Part shown: piece after piece, positions 28,805 to 40,494 of the stretch
How positions within the stretch are numbered: position 1 is the stretch's first letter
How the letters are laid out: each line of letters starts with the position of its first letter
DNA from: Musicola paradisiaca NCPPB 2511
Lineage (GTDB): Bacteria; Pseudomonadota; Gammaproteobacteria; Enterobacterales; Enterobacteriaceae
Direction: 5' to 3'
Assembly (NCBI RefSeq): GCF_000400505.1
Contig: NZ_CM001857.1
Location: 3,778,390 to 3,842,389, forward strand
DNA length: 64,000 bases
Made by a program: the position numbers and the translations under genes
Notes under the pieces: generated by a model
What the model was told of the DNA's origin: nothing
The model's database searches: none
Seen by the model: the letters and a program-made list of their open reading frames with translations, nothing else

Positions 28805-29937
28805 CTATATATGCTTATCTTTAGCATTGTTTGCAATGACTCTCTTATAGAGACTCATATAGCTGTCCACCATATGGGCGGCAGTAAAATTCTCGCTGAA
28901 CCGCTGCTTTGCAAGCCTTCCCATATTCCGAGACTTTTCAACATCGAGCCACAGGGTCATTAATGCATTTTTCAATGCGACAGGATCTGCAGGCGGGACG
29001 GCGATCCCTGTTACCTGATCCTGGTTAATATAGGTTGTTCCAGTCCCTATTTCACAGGAAATCATTGGTTTACCATACATTGCAGCTTCAAGTAATGTCA
29101 TACCATACGCTTCTGAACGAAGGTGAGATGGAAATACGACGCCGCTACATAATTCGAGTAACGCACATTTATCTTCATCAGATAATGCGCCAAGAAAATG
29201 AGTATTTTTTAAACCTAATGAGATAGCCTGCGACTTCAATTCACTCTCACAAGGCCCCTCTCCTACAATAACCAATGGATAATCAATATCTCTCATGGCT
29301 TCAAGCAAAAAAGATAGTCCCTTGTAATAACGCAAGAACCCAACAAAAAGGAAAAAACGCTCACCAAACTGATTTTTCCATTTATCAAGGAGAGGTTGTG
29401 TTGACGGCTGATATGAATCAGGATCCAAACCAAAAGGAATAATTTCCACCGGCTTTATTAGCGATTGTAAGACTGGGCTGGTAGCAACATAATTTGGCGA
29501 CGATGCTACAACGCTATCAACACTATTCAGAAAGCGTTTCATCAACGGCTGATAAAGTTTAAGCAGATACTTCTGTTTCACAATATCAGAATGATAACTG
29601 ACTACTGCTGGTTTATTTGCCTTGGCAATAAAATGTACCAAGTCCATATAAGGCCATGGAAAATGATAATGTATTATATCTGCCTGTCTCGCTAACTCTT
29701 GGAAATCCCTTATGACAGATAGAGAGAAACCTGTTGAAGCCAGATAGAGATCCTGCCGAGATGTATGAACCTGATGGTGTCCAATAACTCCATTTTTAGA
29801 TGAACCATCTGGGCTCAATGAAAGTACATCAACCATCGCCCCTTGTCTGGATGCACCTTCTGCTAGTTGATAAATAACTTGCTGAACACCACCATAAGCC
29901 ACTGGATAATACGTTTTAAAAAATGTAATATTCTCAT
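28805..29937 (-). CDS. GT4 glycosyltransferase, start and body in different frames
   Basis: Last gene of the leftward polysaccharide operon. The body is a GT4 retaining glycosyltransferase: GGVQQVIYQLAEGASRQG near the N-terminus and SEAYGMTLLEAAMYGKP as the donor-site E-x7-E. It probably adds mannose or a 6-deoxyhexose. The ATG at 29937 overlaps the upstream stop as TGATG, as at the other junctions of the operon, and gives MRILHF, the standard start of this family, but then runs into stop after about 22 codons. The body (FKTYYPVAYGG onward) is in the -1 frame. The switch falls on T TTT TTA (29923-29917). The body frame itself is open upstream to 30058 but only within the previous gene. See findings. 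Confidence 0.85.
29917..29923 (-). other. Slippery heptamer U UUU UUA (possible -1 frameshift site)
   Basis: In the frame set by ATG 29937 the codons are CAT TTT TTA AAA. A -1 slip on T TTT TTA continues as AAA ACG TAT TAT CCA, i.e. KTYYP, the expected continuation. An extra T in the run (slippage in transcription or a base missing in the assembly) would have the same effect. Confidence 0.55.
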
Positions 29938-31079
29938 CAGTTATTAATAACTTTTTGATAAACTTCAATAGTCTGCTCTGCACATTGTTGCCAGGAGAAC
30001 TCACTGGCTCGTTGTAATCCTTTACTGATAGCAGCACCTCTCCAGACACCGTCGTCAATAGCCTGAATAAGCAGGGCCGTCATACATTCTATATCATCTG
30101 GTTTACACATAAGCCCCGCCTCTCCCACTACTTCCGGTAAGGAAGAAGAATCAGAACACACAACCGGAACACCCGATGCGATGGCTTCGAGAACTGGCAG
30201 CCCAAACCCTTCATATAACGAAGGGAAACAAAATACCCTTGCGCCGGAAAACAGGATCGGCAGCGCCTTGGCAGGCAAATAACCAAGATAGCGTGCCCAT
30301 CCCTCACGCTGCGCCGTTTCAAGGCGTAGCATGATGGATTCGTTATGCCACCCTTGGTATCCCGTTAAAATCAAAGGAATTCTGCGGCGACAGTCAAGCG
30401 GAAGCCGGGAGTATGCATCCAATAGCGCAACCAGATTCTTACGAGGCTCAATCGTACCGACATATAAAGAGTAGTGTTGATACGTCAATTGGTACTGCGA
30501 CAATATCTCCCGGCACTCTTCCGGATCTCGTTGATGAAAATCGGGGGAACAGGCTAAAGGAACAGAGTAAATACGCTCAATCGGCCAGTTGAAATAATTA
30601 GCGACTTCCTGCCGTGTATACATTGAGTCGGTGATTAATGCATCGGCACTGGCAAGCGTTTTAAGGATCTCTTTTTGCCGGAACCGGTTCCGTTGCGGGG
30701 TATTACATTGAGCCCAAGTAAATGGCGACAGATCGTGGAAGGTAGCTATCTTTTTTCCAGGGAAAGGCGGCAAAAAGAAATTAGGTCCATGATAAAGATA
30801 ATCATCATGATTTTTCAGTGCGGCTTTTTTCAATAGAGGTACCAACAACCGATAAATCTCAGTCGCCAAATAGCTTTTTTGCACCCATTGTTTCAGGCCA
30901 TACTGAATATCCGAACACTCATTAACCTGAGGTAATTCGCGGAGAAATTGTCTGCCGGAGAAAAACTTGAGATCTGAAAGCTGGGATGCCTGCATCAAGG
31001 CTGATGCAAGCTCCCAAGTATAACGACCAATGCCGGTTAGCGGAAACCGAATCGGCTCGACAGATAATATAACCTTCAC
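29937..31079 (-). CDS. GT4 glycosyltransferase (WbpY-like)
   Basis: 380 residues. The N-terminal acceptor domain starts MKVILSVEPIRFPLTGIGRY, a pattern of mannosyl/rhamnosyltransferases of the WbpY/WbdB type; YVGTIEPRKNLVALLDAY opens the donor domain and YEGFGLPVLEAIASGVPVV carries the E-x7-E motif. It transfers a sugar from a nucleotide donor at the inner membrane. The start is GTG 31079, overlapping the rmd stop, with GGAG eight bases ahead; this removes six residues of open frame inside rmd. Given gmd and rmd beside it, GDP-D-rhamnose is the likeliest donor. Confidence 0.9.
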   Translation of the reverse strand: MKVILSVEPIRFPLTGIGRYTWELASALMQASQLSDLKFFSGRQFLRELPQVNECSDIQYGLKQWVQKSYLATEIYRLLVPLLKKAALKNHDDYLYHGPNFFLPPFPGKKIATFHDLSPFTWAQCNTPQRNRFRQKEILKTLASADALITDSMYTRQEVANYFNWPIERIYSVPLACSPDFHQRDPEECREILSQYQLTYQHYSLYVGTIEPRKNLVALLDAYSRLPLDCRRRIPLILTGYQGWHNESIMLRLETAQREGWARYLGYLPAKALPILFSGARVFCFPSLYEGFGLPVLEAIASGVPVVCSDSSSLPEVVGEAGLMCKPDDIECMTALLIQAIDDGVWRGAAISKGLQRASEFSWQQCAEQTIEVYQKVINN

Positions 31080-31965
31080 TTTGACTCCAGCATCCAATGG
31101 AGCGTGTCTTCAAGCTTCAGCGTCTGCCACTCGCCAATCAGAGAACGCAATAAGCTGGCATCGCCGCATAACGTCGTGACTTCGTTCGCCCTGACAAAAG
31201 CAGGATTAACCCGCATTTCGATTTTATGGCCGGAGATCGATTCACACAACGCGACCACTTCGCGCAGACTATGCGTTTCGCCGGAACAGACGTTAACCAC
31301 ATGACCTGAGGCTTTCGCCGCAATAAGCCGGGCATAGGCCTGAACTAAAGAACGGACATCGCTGAAATCACGCCAAACATCCAGATTACCGAGCTCAATG
31401 ACATTCGCCTTGCGCTTGAAGTGGGCGACAATCTTGGGCAAAAGGAAATTTTCGGCTTGACCAACACCCGTATAATTGAAAGGGCGGGTGATAATAATCG
31501 GCAAACGATCCATCCACAAACGAGCCATAAACTCCATGGATAGTTTGCTAACAGCATAATCATTCGCCGGATCCGGCAAAGTATTTTCAGACAGCACACC
31601 TGCAGAACGATTGCCATACACATTCGCACTGCTGGCAATCAGGATCGCCTCTGGGGCTTGCGGCATCTGCGCCAAACATTCGAGCAGATTGCGAGTACCG
31701 ACGACGTTCACCTGGTAAAAATCATTCGGATTACCATGACCAACAAATGCTAGCGCGGCAAGATGAATAACAACGTGAGGCTGAATCTGCTCAATCGCCT
31801 GCCCAAGCGCAGCCCGATCCGCCAGATCGACCTGATAAAAATCTTTTTCCGACGAAGGTTGGGTTCCCAAACCAAAAACCCTATAGCCAGAGGCTAACAT
31901 TTCGGCCGCCATATAGCGGCCGGTGAAGCCCTGAATTCCAGTTATCAAGACACGTTTTTCGGTCA

Positions 31966-31966
<1 letters not shown>
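31076..31966 (-). CDS. rmd: GDP-6-deoxy-D-mannose (4-keto) reductase
   Basis: Reduces GDP-4-keto-6-deoxy-D-mannose to GDP-D-rhamnose. 296 residues, an extended SDR: VLITGIQGFTGRYMA binds NAD(P)H, IASSANVYGNR and YAVSKLSMEFMA supply Ser and YxxxK. RPFNYTGVGQ and NLDVWRDFSDVRSLVQAY are conserved in the Rmd/Gmd group. It shares the A of TGATG with gmd upstream and overlaps the next transferase, so all are translated together. A closely related 4-reductase of opposite stereochemistry would give GDP-6-deoxy-D-talose instead; sequence favours Rmd but does not prove it. Confidence 0.87.
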
Positions 31967-33349
<1,383 letters not shown>

Positions 33350-35902
33350 TTATTTTAATTCAGCATTAATATCTAACGAGGTTAAAAGTTGTCGAGCGCT
33401 TTGTTTCCATGTCAACCAAGGCATAGTAATCGATTTGGGGTGTTTATCCGCTTTAAAGAGTGCTAACCAATCAACAAACTCCTGAGCAATATCCTTCGCT
33501 GATTTGTTAACAAAATAATAAGCATGCTCGCCGGCGATTTCACGAAATACAGGAATATCTCGTGCAATAATCGGAATACCATGCTGAGCAGCTTCAATCA
33601 ACGGCAAGCCAAAACCTTCATCTTCGCTGGCTATAACTAACCCTGATGATATTGAATACAGCGAATCTAGACATTCATCAGAAATGCCGTTGCACCAAAA
33701 GAAACGGTTATTTAACTCCGGGTGTACACCGATCTGAGTAACTAGCTTATCAACGCCCCACCCTTTCTTCCCGACAAAGACAAGATTGACGTTTATATCC
33801 TGAGACCACAATATATTGAATACATCCAAAATTTGCTGTTGCTGCTTTCTTGGTTCTATGGTACCAACCATTAAAAAAGTGGGATTTTGTTTTAAATGGG
33901 ATATCATTTTCTTCTCAATATCAGATATCCCTTTAGTTGGTAACGATGATTCCATATTAGCACCAAGGTGGAACGACCTTACGATAAAGTTCTTCCTAAC
34001 TTTTATATCATTTTTTTCTATATAGTGTTCCACTTGATCGGCAACAGCTTTTGATATACACACGACGCCTTGTGATTTTAATACAGACTCAAACCAGACT
34101 TTAAACTCCTGACACAGTTCCGGCCAGAAATATTGAGGGAGATTCAATGGTAAAAGGTCATATACCACATGATAGACATTGACGCCTTTGCTAATTAAGT
34201 AGTCGGTTCTTAGTTCGTGTGAAATGGCAAGCGATGGGTGCAAATCCAGGAACAACAAGGTATCACCGGAAATAAAATCGATATCAATCATCATTGATGC
34301 ATCATAATACTGTTCACCCATGATTTCATCTAACAGCTCTTTAGCTATTTTAAAAAAATTATCTTCTGGTGTTTTATAGATAGGATAAACATCCAATCGA
34401 TCCAATCCACCACGAATTAACTCAAAAGAAATAGCCCTTACCACACGCTGGATGCCCGTGCGATCCCCATTAACCATAACCGCGCTAACATCTAGGTAAA
34501 GTCTATTTTTTCTATTTGCTATAGCCGGATATGTCTCTGCAATTGATTGAGAGATACAAGCCAGAGTTGAATGACTTAATTCTTCAACACCTTTTAGCGA
34601 GATTATCTTCTTAATAATCTCGCCAACTGTATTCTCCACATTAAAATCCGAGTTAGAGGAAAGAGAGCAGCCATCCCGTTGGTTGACCAGATTCTGCATA
34701 ATCGCTAATAACTCGCAGGCGCTTGCATCCCAAGAGAAACGGCTGGATTGTTCAACTGCATATTTTTTCAATCGGGAATAAAAATCGCCATCGACAATAG
34801 CGGATTCAATTTTTTTAGCGATATCATCAACACTGTAGGGATCAAAATATGCGCCTTCCAAACTATTAATTTCTATGATACTAGAAGTTCCAGAGCTCAG
34901 AACCGCGGCACCGCAGGACATCGCTTCAAGTACCGGTAAGCCGAAGCCTTCCCGATAAGAAGGAAATACAAAAAGATAACATAAATTATAAAGAGAGATC
35001 AGCTCATCATCACTAACAAATCCGGTAAATACAACGTTATCATTAATACCGAGTTTCGTTAGCATTGCTCGATGTACCTGTTGCTCACTACCTAATTCTT
35101 TACCTACCATCACAAGTTGATAATTTTCTTTTATCTCATTGGGAAGTAAAGAGAAAGCCTTATATAAACTATCCAGATTCTTATGTGCGTCCCCGCCACC
35201 CGAATACAGAATGAATGGTTTTACTATTCCCACCCGGCCCAAAAAATTCGCTTTTTCATTTTCAGACAAGACGAGGGGTTTGAATTTATCTTTATCTACT
35301 GCGTTATGGATAGAATAAACTTTTTCTGATCTAACATCGCAGTATTTTAATATTTCATTTTTTGAATGATTTGAAACTGTCACCAGAGCATCAGAGCTAA
35401 CAGCTGCGTCAATTTTCTCCTGATACCAAGATTTTGTTATCGCATTAGCAAGGTAGACATCAGGTTGTGATAATGGAATGACATCATGCAAAGTTGTCAC
35501 ATATACTGCATCACCGACATAATGCTTTCGCACCGACGTGGGTGCTGAATCAAAAAAACCTTCCTGCAAGTTAGTCGAAAAAATAACATCTGGAGAAAAT
35601 GAACTCAGAAAAGCTTCACGTAATATTTCTGCCGAATGCATTTTTAAATAAGTATCACGTTGTTGCCCAGAAAACTCTAGAAATTGTTGCCAAACAACAA
35701 TATTTGATTGGGGTAATACTTCCTGAAAATAATCCCTGATCCCTCTGATAGATTCAGGAAATGCACCGTTAAGAGCAAGAAAGACCTCATGCTCCTTTGA
35801 ATTATTAATAAACGCTTTTACAAGATCAAATGTATAACGCCCAACACCACGATGAGAAGAAAAAGGAGTTTGAGCTCCTTGCATATCGATAATAATTCTC
35901 AT
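33350..35902 (-). CDS. Two-domain GT4 glycosyltransferase, polymerase candidate (WbdA-like)
   Basis: 850 residues made of two complete GT4 enzymes. The first opens MRIIIDMQGAQTPFSSHRGV and has its E-x7-E motif (YREGFGLPVLEAMSCG) near residue 320. A linker of about 60 residues follows, then a second enzyme starting near 470 (LYLDVSAVMVNGDRTGIQR) with EDEGFGLPLIEAAQHG near 760. Fused GT4 pairs of this size, such as E. coli WbdA, polymerise mannan or related homopolymers with two linkages. The gene is richer in A+T than the core genes around it. Its ATG overlaps the stop of a coiled-coil gene as TGATG, suggesting the two proteins work together. Confidence 0.88.
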   Translation of the reverse strand: MRIIIDMQGAQTPFSSHRGVGRYTFDLVKAFINNSKEHEVFLALNGAFPESIRGIRDYFQEVLPQSNIVVWQQFLEFSGQQRDTYLKMHSAEILREAFLSSFSPDVIFSTNLQEGFFDSAPTSVRKHYVGDAVYVTTLHDVIPLSQPDVYLANAITKSWYQEKIDAAVSSDALVTVSNHSKNEILKYCDVRSEKVYSIHNAVDKDKFKPLVLSENEKANFLGRVGIVKPFILYSGGGDAHKNLDSLYKAFSLLPNEIKENYQLVMVGKELGSEQQVHRAMLTKLGINDNVVFTGFVSDDELISLYNLCYLFVFPSYREGFGLPVLEAMSCGAAVLSSGTSSIIEINSLEGAYFDPYSVDDIAKKIESAIVDGDFYSRLKKYAVEQSSRFSWDASACELLAIMQNLVNQRDGCSLSSNSDFNVENTVGEIIKKIISLKGVEELSHSTLACISQSIAETYPAIANRKNRLYLDVSAVMVNGDRTGIQRVVRAISFELIRGGLDRLDVYPIYKTPEDNFFKIAKELLDEIMGEQYYDASMMIDIDFISGDTLLFLDLHPSLAISHELRTDYLISKGVNVYHVVYDLLPLNLPQYFWPELCQEFKVWFESVLKSQGVVCISKAVADQVEHYIEKNDIKVRKNFIVRSFHLGANMESSLPTKGISDIEKKMISHLKQNPTFLMVGTIEPRKQQQQILDVFNILWSQDINVNLVFVGKKGWGVDKLVTQIGVHPELNNRFFWCNGISDECLDSLYSISSGLVIASEDEGFGLPLIEAAQHGIPIIARDIPVFREIAGEHAYYFVNKSAKDIAQEFVDWLALFKADKHPKSITMPWLTWKQSARQLLTSLDINAELK

Positions 35903-36474
35903 CAGGAATTTTCCTTATTTTTTATCTGTCTCTTCATGTTATAGTAAATATCTAACGCAAATGGACTTAAACATGAAAAATCCACATTATCATATTCATT
36001 TATCGGTGAGTAATAAGAATTTTTAGAATATTGATAAGCAGGGCTTATTGCGAATTTCCTAACCCGCTGTTTGATACTTGGGAATTTATTTAATATACGA
36101 AGGGCGATTCGCTTTAGAAAAGGGATTTTTGAAACAAAAGGTATACCGTATTTTAATATTTTCTTTACCAAAGACTTAATAAAACTAATGGGAAGCACTG
36201 ACCTAATAAAATAATTTATTATACGAATAGGTGCGGTTATCTTCCACGATTTACTATGAGTGACAGCATATAAATGCTGTTCGCATTGTTCTAATTTGAA
36301 AAGAGTTTTTTTATTCTCATCTTGCAGTTCACACAACTGCTTATGATAGGCATCAATTCTCTGTTTATATATAACATTCAACTTTCTGCTTTCTTTCAGT
36401 TGCAGAGTTTTATCTTCTAGACTGCCAATAGTAAGGCTTTCTTTCTCTTGTATATTCATTTTCTCAGGATGCAT
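35902..36474 (-). CDS. Coiled-coil protein with SxSWxxTxPxR motif, likely polymerase partner
   Basis: 190 residues, not matching any named enzyme I know. Residues about 10-70 are charged heptad-like helix rich in Lys, Glu, Gln and Leu. HSKSWKITAPIR (73-84) is a motif usually found where a coiled coil meets a membrane-binding amphipathic stretch in O-antigen glycosyltransferases and WbdD-type proteins. It is followed by hydrophobic-basic helices (IINYFIRSVLPISFIKSLVKK; here shown only in part for type). No catalytic domain is present. The direct TGATG overlap with the two-domain transferase suggests an anchor or length-setting partner. Function is inference. Confidence 0.6.
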   Translation of the reverse strand: MHPEKMNIQEKESLTIGSLEDKTLQLKESRKLNVIYKQRIDAYHKQLCELQDENKKTLFKLEQCEQHLYAVTHSKSWKITAPIRIINYFIRSVLPISFIKSLVKKILKYGIPFVSKIPFLKRIALRILNKFPSIKQRVRKFAISPAYQYSKNSYYSPINEYDNVDFSCLSPFALDIYYNMKRQIKNKENS

Positions 36475-36769
36475 ATTTCCAGCTTTTTGATTAAATGAGC
36501 CAAGTTACTATTCTTATAAAGAATAGCACTCAATAATAATAACTAAAGTAACCATATATATCTGAATACTCAGAAGCCAGTAATAGTTTTAAAATCACAG
36601 ACTTCGAAAATACGAGCCGGTTTTATTTATAATCAAAAAACAGATGAAAGAAAAACATAAAACATTGAACAGACGATATATAATTAATGTAGAATAATAA
36701 CGATATACAACTTGGCATCATTAGGAATTAATCCTAATGATGCCAGAGTAACATCACAACCCTCGAATG
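36475..36769. other. AT-rich gap containing a perfect 13-bp inverted repeat
   Basis: 295 bases without a gene between the coiled-coil gene and manB. GGCATCATTAGGA (36714-36726) and TCCTAATGATGCC (36732-36744) form a perfect 13-bp stem with a five-base loop. It lies 26 bases after the manB stop on the minus strand. No T run follows, so partial termination or mRNA stabilisation is likelier than a hard stop. Confidence 0.6.
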
Positions 36770-38134
36770 TTACTCACTCTTAATTAAATTCTCGACTTCT
36801 GCTACCTTCTGCCATACCAGATCGGTCAAAGCCCGAGTTTCAATATTCAGACGAAGAAGCGGCTCAGTATTAGATGTGCGTACATTAAAACGCCATTCCG
36901 GCATATCCATACCCAATCCATCGGTACGGTCAATATTGATAGCCTCTGCTTTAAAGGCATTTTCAATCTGGATAATAACATCTTTGGCATCACTGACTTT
37001 ATAGTTGATTTCACCGCTGCACGGATAAGCATTAACGCGGGTACCAATCAGCGCAGATAATGTTACCCCTTTGGAAGACAACAATTCAGCGACCAATAAC
37101 CAAGGGATCATACCGCTATCGCAATAAGCAAAATCACGGAAATAATGATGGGCGCTCATTTCCCCGCCATAAATGGCATTTTCCGCACGCATGCGCTCCT
37201 TGATAAAAGCATGGCCAGTTTTACTCTGAACCGGAATACCTCCCGCTTTATTGACTACCTCAATCGTATTCCAGGTCAAACGTGGATCATGGATAATCTT
37301 GGCACCGGGATTCTTAGCAAGAAAAGCTTCAGCCAAAAAGCCAACAATATAGTAACCTTCGATGAACTCCCCGTTTTCATCGAACAGAAAACAGCGATCA
37401 AAATCACCATCCCATGCAATCCCTATATCTGCCTGATGTAATTTGACCGCATCTGATGTCACAGAACGATTTTCAGGCAACAAGGGATTAGGGATACCGT
37501 TAGGGAAACGTCCATCAGGTTCATGATGGATCTTAATAAACTCGATAGGGATATGTTGTTTCTGAAATCGTGATTCAATTTCATCAATAACATGCCCAGC
37601 AGCACCATTTCCGGCATTGACCACTAATTTCAGCGGTTTCAGTTTTCCCGCATCAATATAAGACATTAGGTGATCAACATATTCATTCAGCAAGGAACGT
37701 TTTATATAGTTTCCTTTGCGCTCAGAAGTATTAAATTGTCCAGATGCAGCCAGATCGCGAATATCATTTAATCCCGAATCACCGCTAATTGGTTTAGCGC
37801 CGCGTCCTACCAATTTCATACCGTTATAATCCATTGGGTTATGGCTGGCAGTAACCTCAATAGCACCATCCACATCCAAATGAAAAGCAGCAAAATAGAT
37901 TTCTTCTGTCCCTGTCATGCCAAGATCGATAACATCGACCCCAGCATCCCTTAAACCATCAGACAATGCGGACTTCAACTCTTCACTGCTTAAACGAATA
38001 TCACCGCCGACAGCAACTGTTCGGGCATTCAGATATTGGCCAAATGCACGACCGACACGATATGCAATATCTGCATTTAATTCATTCCCCAAGCGGCCCC
38101 TAATATCATAAGCCTTAAAGCACGCTAAACTCAT
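36770..38134 (-). CDS. manB: Phosphomannomutase
   Basis: Interconverts mannose-6-phosphate and mannose-1-phosphate. 454 residues, alpha-D-phosphohexomutase fold: [14 protein letters not shown] holds the phosphoserine (about residue 97), WDGDFDRCF the magnesium site (about 244), [18 protein letters not shown] the sugar loop, and [14 protein letters not shown] the phosphate-binding loop. It overlaps manC by ATGA and with it makes GDP-mannose for gmd. CpsG/RfbK are other names for the same family. Confidence 0.95.
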   Translation of the reverse strand: MSLACFKAYDIRGRLGNELNADIAYRVGRAFGQYLNARTVAVGGDIRLSSEELKSALSDGLRDAGVDVIDLGMTGTEEIYFAAFHLDVDGAIEVTASHNPMDYNGMKLVGRGAKPISGDSGLNDIRDLAASGQFNTSERKGNYIKRSLLNEYVDHLMSYIDAGKLKPLKLVVNAGNGAAGHVIDEIESRFQKQHIPIEFIKIHHEPDGRFPNGIPNPLLPENRSVTSDAVKLHQADIGIAWDGDFDRCFLFDENGEFIEGYYIVGFLAEAFLAKNPGAKIIHDPRLTWNTIEVVNKAGGIPVQSKTGHAFIKERMRAENAIYGGEMSAHHYFRDFAYCDSGMIPWLLVAELLSSKGVTLSALIGTRVNAYPCSGEINYKVSDAKDVIIQIENAFKAEAINIDRTDGLGMDMPEWRFNVRTSNTEPLLRLNIETRALTDLVWQKVAEVENLIKSE

Positions 38135-39561
38135 TGAACTAAACTCCCATCATCATCAAACCGAATAATATCATCATCACCAAGATATTCTCCGCTCTGT
38201 ACTTCGATCATAATGAGATCTATAACGCCGGGGTTTTCAACCCGATGCTGCTCGCCAGCTGGAATATAGGTAGACTGATTGGTCGAAAGAAAAATATTCT
38301 TATTACCGTTCACGATCTTGGCAGCTCCAGACATCACTATCCAGTGCTCACTTCTGTGGTGATGTAATTGCATGCTCAGTTTGGCGCCAGGTTTAACAAC
38401 AATTCGATTAATCTTGAAATTGCTGCCTTCTTCCAAAATCGTTGACGTCCCCCAGGGACGGTGAACAGTACGGTGAATTTTATAAGCCTGGTGGCCTTTG
38501 GCTTTGAGCTGATTGTATATGGATTTAACATCCTGACCATTATCTTTGCTCGCCACCAACAAAGCATCTGGAGTATCAACAATAACCAGATTTTCTACGC
38601 CAACAGCGCCGATAACCCGCTCATCAGCTTTGATATAACAGTTGCTCGCGTTATGGGTGAGAACGTCGGCGTCCCCCTCCACCGTATTACCACTGCTATC
38701 GGTTTTGCCTAATTCGCCCAACGCGGTCCAAGAACCGATATCACACCAGCCGATATCGCAGGGAACGACGGAAACCTGTTTAGATTTCTCCATTACTGCA
38801 TAGTCGATGGAGATGTCTTTAACCTGAGCAAAAGTCTCCATATCCAATTCAAGCTGCGTTGCGCCATTACCCTCCAGTTGTCGGGAAACACTCATGCTGT
38901 GTTCAACATCAGCCAGAACCTGGGGGCAAAGCGTCTGCATTTCTCTCAAGATCGTTCCGCAGGAGAAACAGAACATGCCGGAGTTCCACAAGTAGTCACC
39001 CGCTTCGATATATTCCAGGGCTTTATTGAAGGACGGCTTTTCAACAAATCGCTCAACCTGACTCCCCTGGTATTTGATGTAACCATAACCGGTTTCAGGT
39101 TTTTCAGGTTTAATCCCGAAAGTGACCAGTTTCGACTGTGCAGCCAGCGACGCGGCCTGAGACACGGCGCAAACAAAAGCGTCGCTATTCTTGATCAGAT
39201 GATCCGCAGCCAGAATCATCAAAACCGCATCATCACCATATTTTTTATGAGTCAGTAAGGCTGCGGATGCAATCGCTGCAGCGGTATTGCGCCCGACCGG
39301 TTCCAGGATGTACGAAATCGGAGTAACACCTTTATAGACTTCTGAAAATGCATCCACAGCCTTAAAAAGCAAATCCTTGTTCGTCACAGTGACGATCTCT
39401 TTGACACCGTCGAACGATAGCGCTCTCAATAACGCTTTCTGAATCAGACTTTCCCCATCCGATAAACGAATGAACGGCTTCGGGTGTTGCTCCCGTGATA
39501 CAGGCCAAAGACGCGATCCACTGCCACCACACATGATCACGGGAATAATTATTGTTGACAA
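38131..39561 (-). CDS. manC: Mannose-1-phosphate guanylyltransferase / mannose-6-phosphate isomerase
   Basis: Makes GDP-mannose from mannose-1-phosphate and GTP; the C-terminal cupin domain of this long type also isomerises fructose-6-phosphate. 476 residues. [11 protein letters not shown] is the nucleotide site, [14 protein letters not shown] the metal/sugar loop, and [13 protein letters not shown] plus [16 protein letters not shown] the isomerase domain. The start is TTG 39561 with AGGAGG five bases ahead, giving [10 protein letters not shown]; a GTG six codons upstream is less likely. It is the first gene of the leftward polysaccharide operon, behind an ops element. Confidence 0.93.
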   Translation of the reverse strand: MSTIIIPVIMCGGSGSRLWPVSREQHPKPFIRLSDGESLIQKALLRALSFDGVKEIVTVTNKDLLFKAVDAFSEVYKGVTPISYILEPVGRNTAAAIASAALLTHKKYGDDAVLMILAADHLIKNSDAFVCAVSQAASLAAQSKLVTFGIKPEKPETGYGYIKYQGSQVERFVEKPSFNKALEYIEAGDYLWNSGMFCFSCGTILREMQTLCPQVLADVEHSMSVSRQLEGNGATQLELDMETFAQVKDISIDYAVMEKSKQVSVVPCDIGWCDIGSWTALGELGKTDSSGNTVEGDADVLTHNASNCYIKADERVIGAVGVENLVIVDTPDALLVASKDNGQDVKSIYNQLKAKGHQAYKIHRTVHRPWGTSTILEEGSNFKINRIVVKPGAKLSMQLHHHRSEHWIVMSGAAKIVNGNKNIFLSTNQSTYIPAGEQHRVENPGVIDLIMIEVQSGEYLGDDDIIRFDDDGSLVQ

Positions 39562-40116
39562 ACTAACCTCCTGAACCACGGCCCTTGCTTGAACCTTGGT
39601 GGATTTAACTATCTAAACGTACCAGCTGACCAAGCAATTTATTAAAAACGTGTTTTAAAAAAAAGCTACCGCCCGGGAGTTTTCACTCCCGCTCATCACT
39701 ACCACCACATTTTTTCGAGACACAGCGCTACCAGTGACAACAACAAAATGAAAAATAATAACTTTTATTAATCATTAAAGATCATGTCTCACTGTTCCAA
39801 CCTAATACATAAATGCGAGCCCTGACCTGATACATAGGGCTCAAATGCTGAAAACCGTATCGCGCATCATGATACTACAAGCTGACATGTACATTTAGTG
39901 CTAACTTGTGGCGGTGTCCCTCAATGGACAAATTCCACACAACCGCTCATTTAAATATGCATAGCCTAATCCATAAACAGCCTAAAAAAATAAAGATTTA
40001 TCTGGAAATTATCTTTATTAACCTTCAGTTATCGCAAAAACAAATTCGTTAAGATGCGAATAAAAAATTTTAGACTGCCTTCAAATAACAGGTTGATTAG
40101 AAGTCAATGATGTCGC
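39562..40116. other. Upstream region of the polysaccharide operon
   Basis: 555 bases without a gene. On the minus strand it holds the JUMPstart/ops element about 90 bases before manC. The promoter itself should lie near 39,750-40,000, which is AT-rich; I see no single convincing -35/-10 pair. Confidence 0.6.
39661..39706 (-). promoter_or_regulatory. JUMPstart with ops element (RfaH recruitment site)
   Basis: On the minus strand GGCGGTAGC (39673-39665) matches the ops element at which RfaH is loaded on RNA polymerase. Just before it GGGAGTGAAAACTCCC forms a small hairpin, and a further GGTGGTAG lies at the distal end, the usual JUMPstart arrangement. Such elements precede long O-antigen, capsule and LPS core operons. 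Confidence 0.8.
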
Positions 40117-40494
40117 TCAAATCGATGAACCGGCTGGTTCCGTATTGTCATACCGCTGCTGAGCCCGCGTGATTTCACCGATATTATCCTCCGCCCAATG
40201 CGTCAGGTCATGAATGGTTTTTACCAGTGTTTGGCCTAGAGAGGTGATGGAATACTCAACTGTTACGGGGACTGTCGCGAATGCCTGGCGGTGTACCAGC
40301 CCGTCTCGTTCCAAATTTTTCAAGGTCTGGGAAAGCACCTTCTGCGATACACCTTCGATATCTCGTCTTAACTGGTTAAATCTCATCGATTCATCGGATA
40401 AACGATCGAGAATCAGCAGCGACCACTTGTTGGATAATCGGTCCAGCACCAACCGTGCCGGACACGTTTTATGATAGACATTGAATTCGGACAC
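40117..40494 (-). CDS. HxlR-family transcriptional regulator
   Basis: 125-residue winged-helix protein. CPARLVLDRLSNKWSLLILD with its early Cys, RFNQLRRDIEGVSQKVLSQT and LKNLERDGLVHR are the HxlR hallmarks. Members sense aldehydes, quinones or other electrophiles. It is divergent from a MetE-like gene and probably controls it. A perfect dyad CATATC-AAT-GATATG at 40772-40786 in the shared gap is a candidate operator. Confidence 0.88.
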   Translation of the reverse strand: MSEFNVYHKTCPARLVLDRLSNKWSLLILDRLSDESMRFNQLRRDIEGVSQKVLSQTLKNLERDGLVHRQAFATVPVTVEYSITSLGQTLVKTIHDLTHWAEDNIGEITRAQQRYDNTEPAGSSI

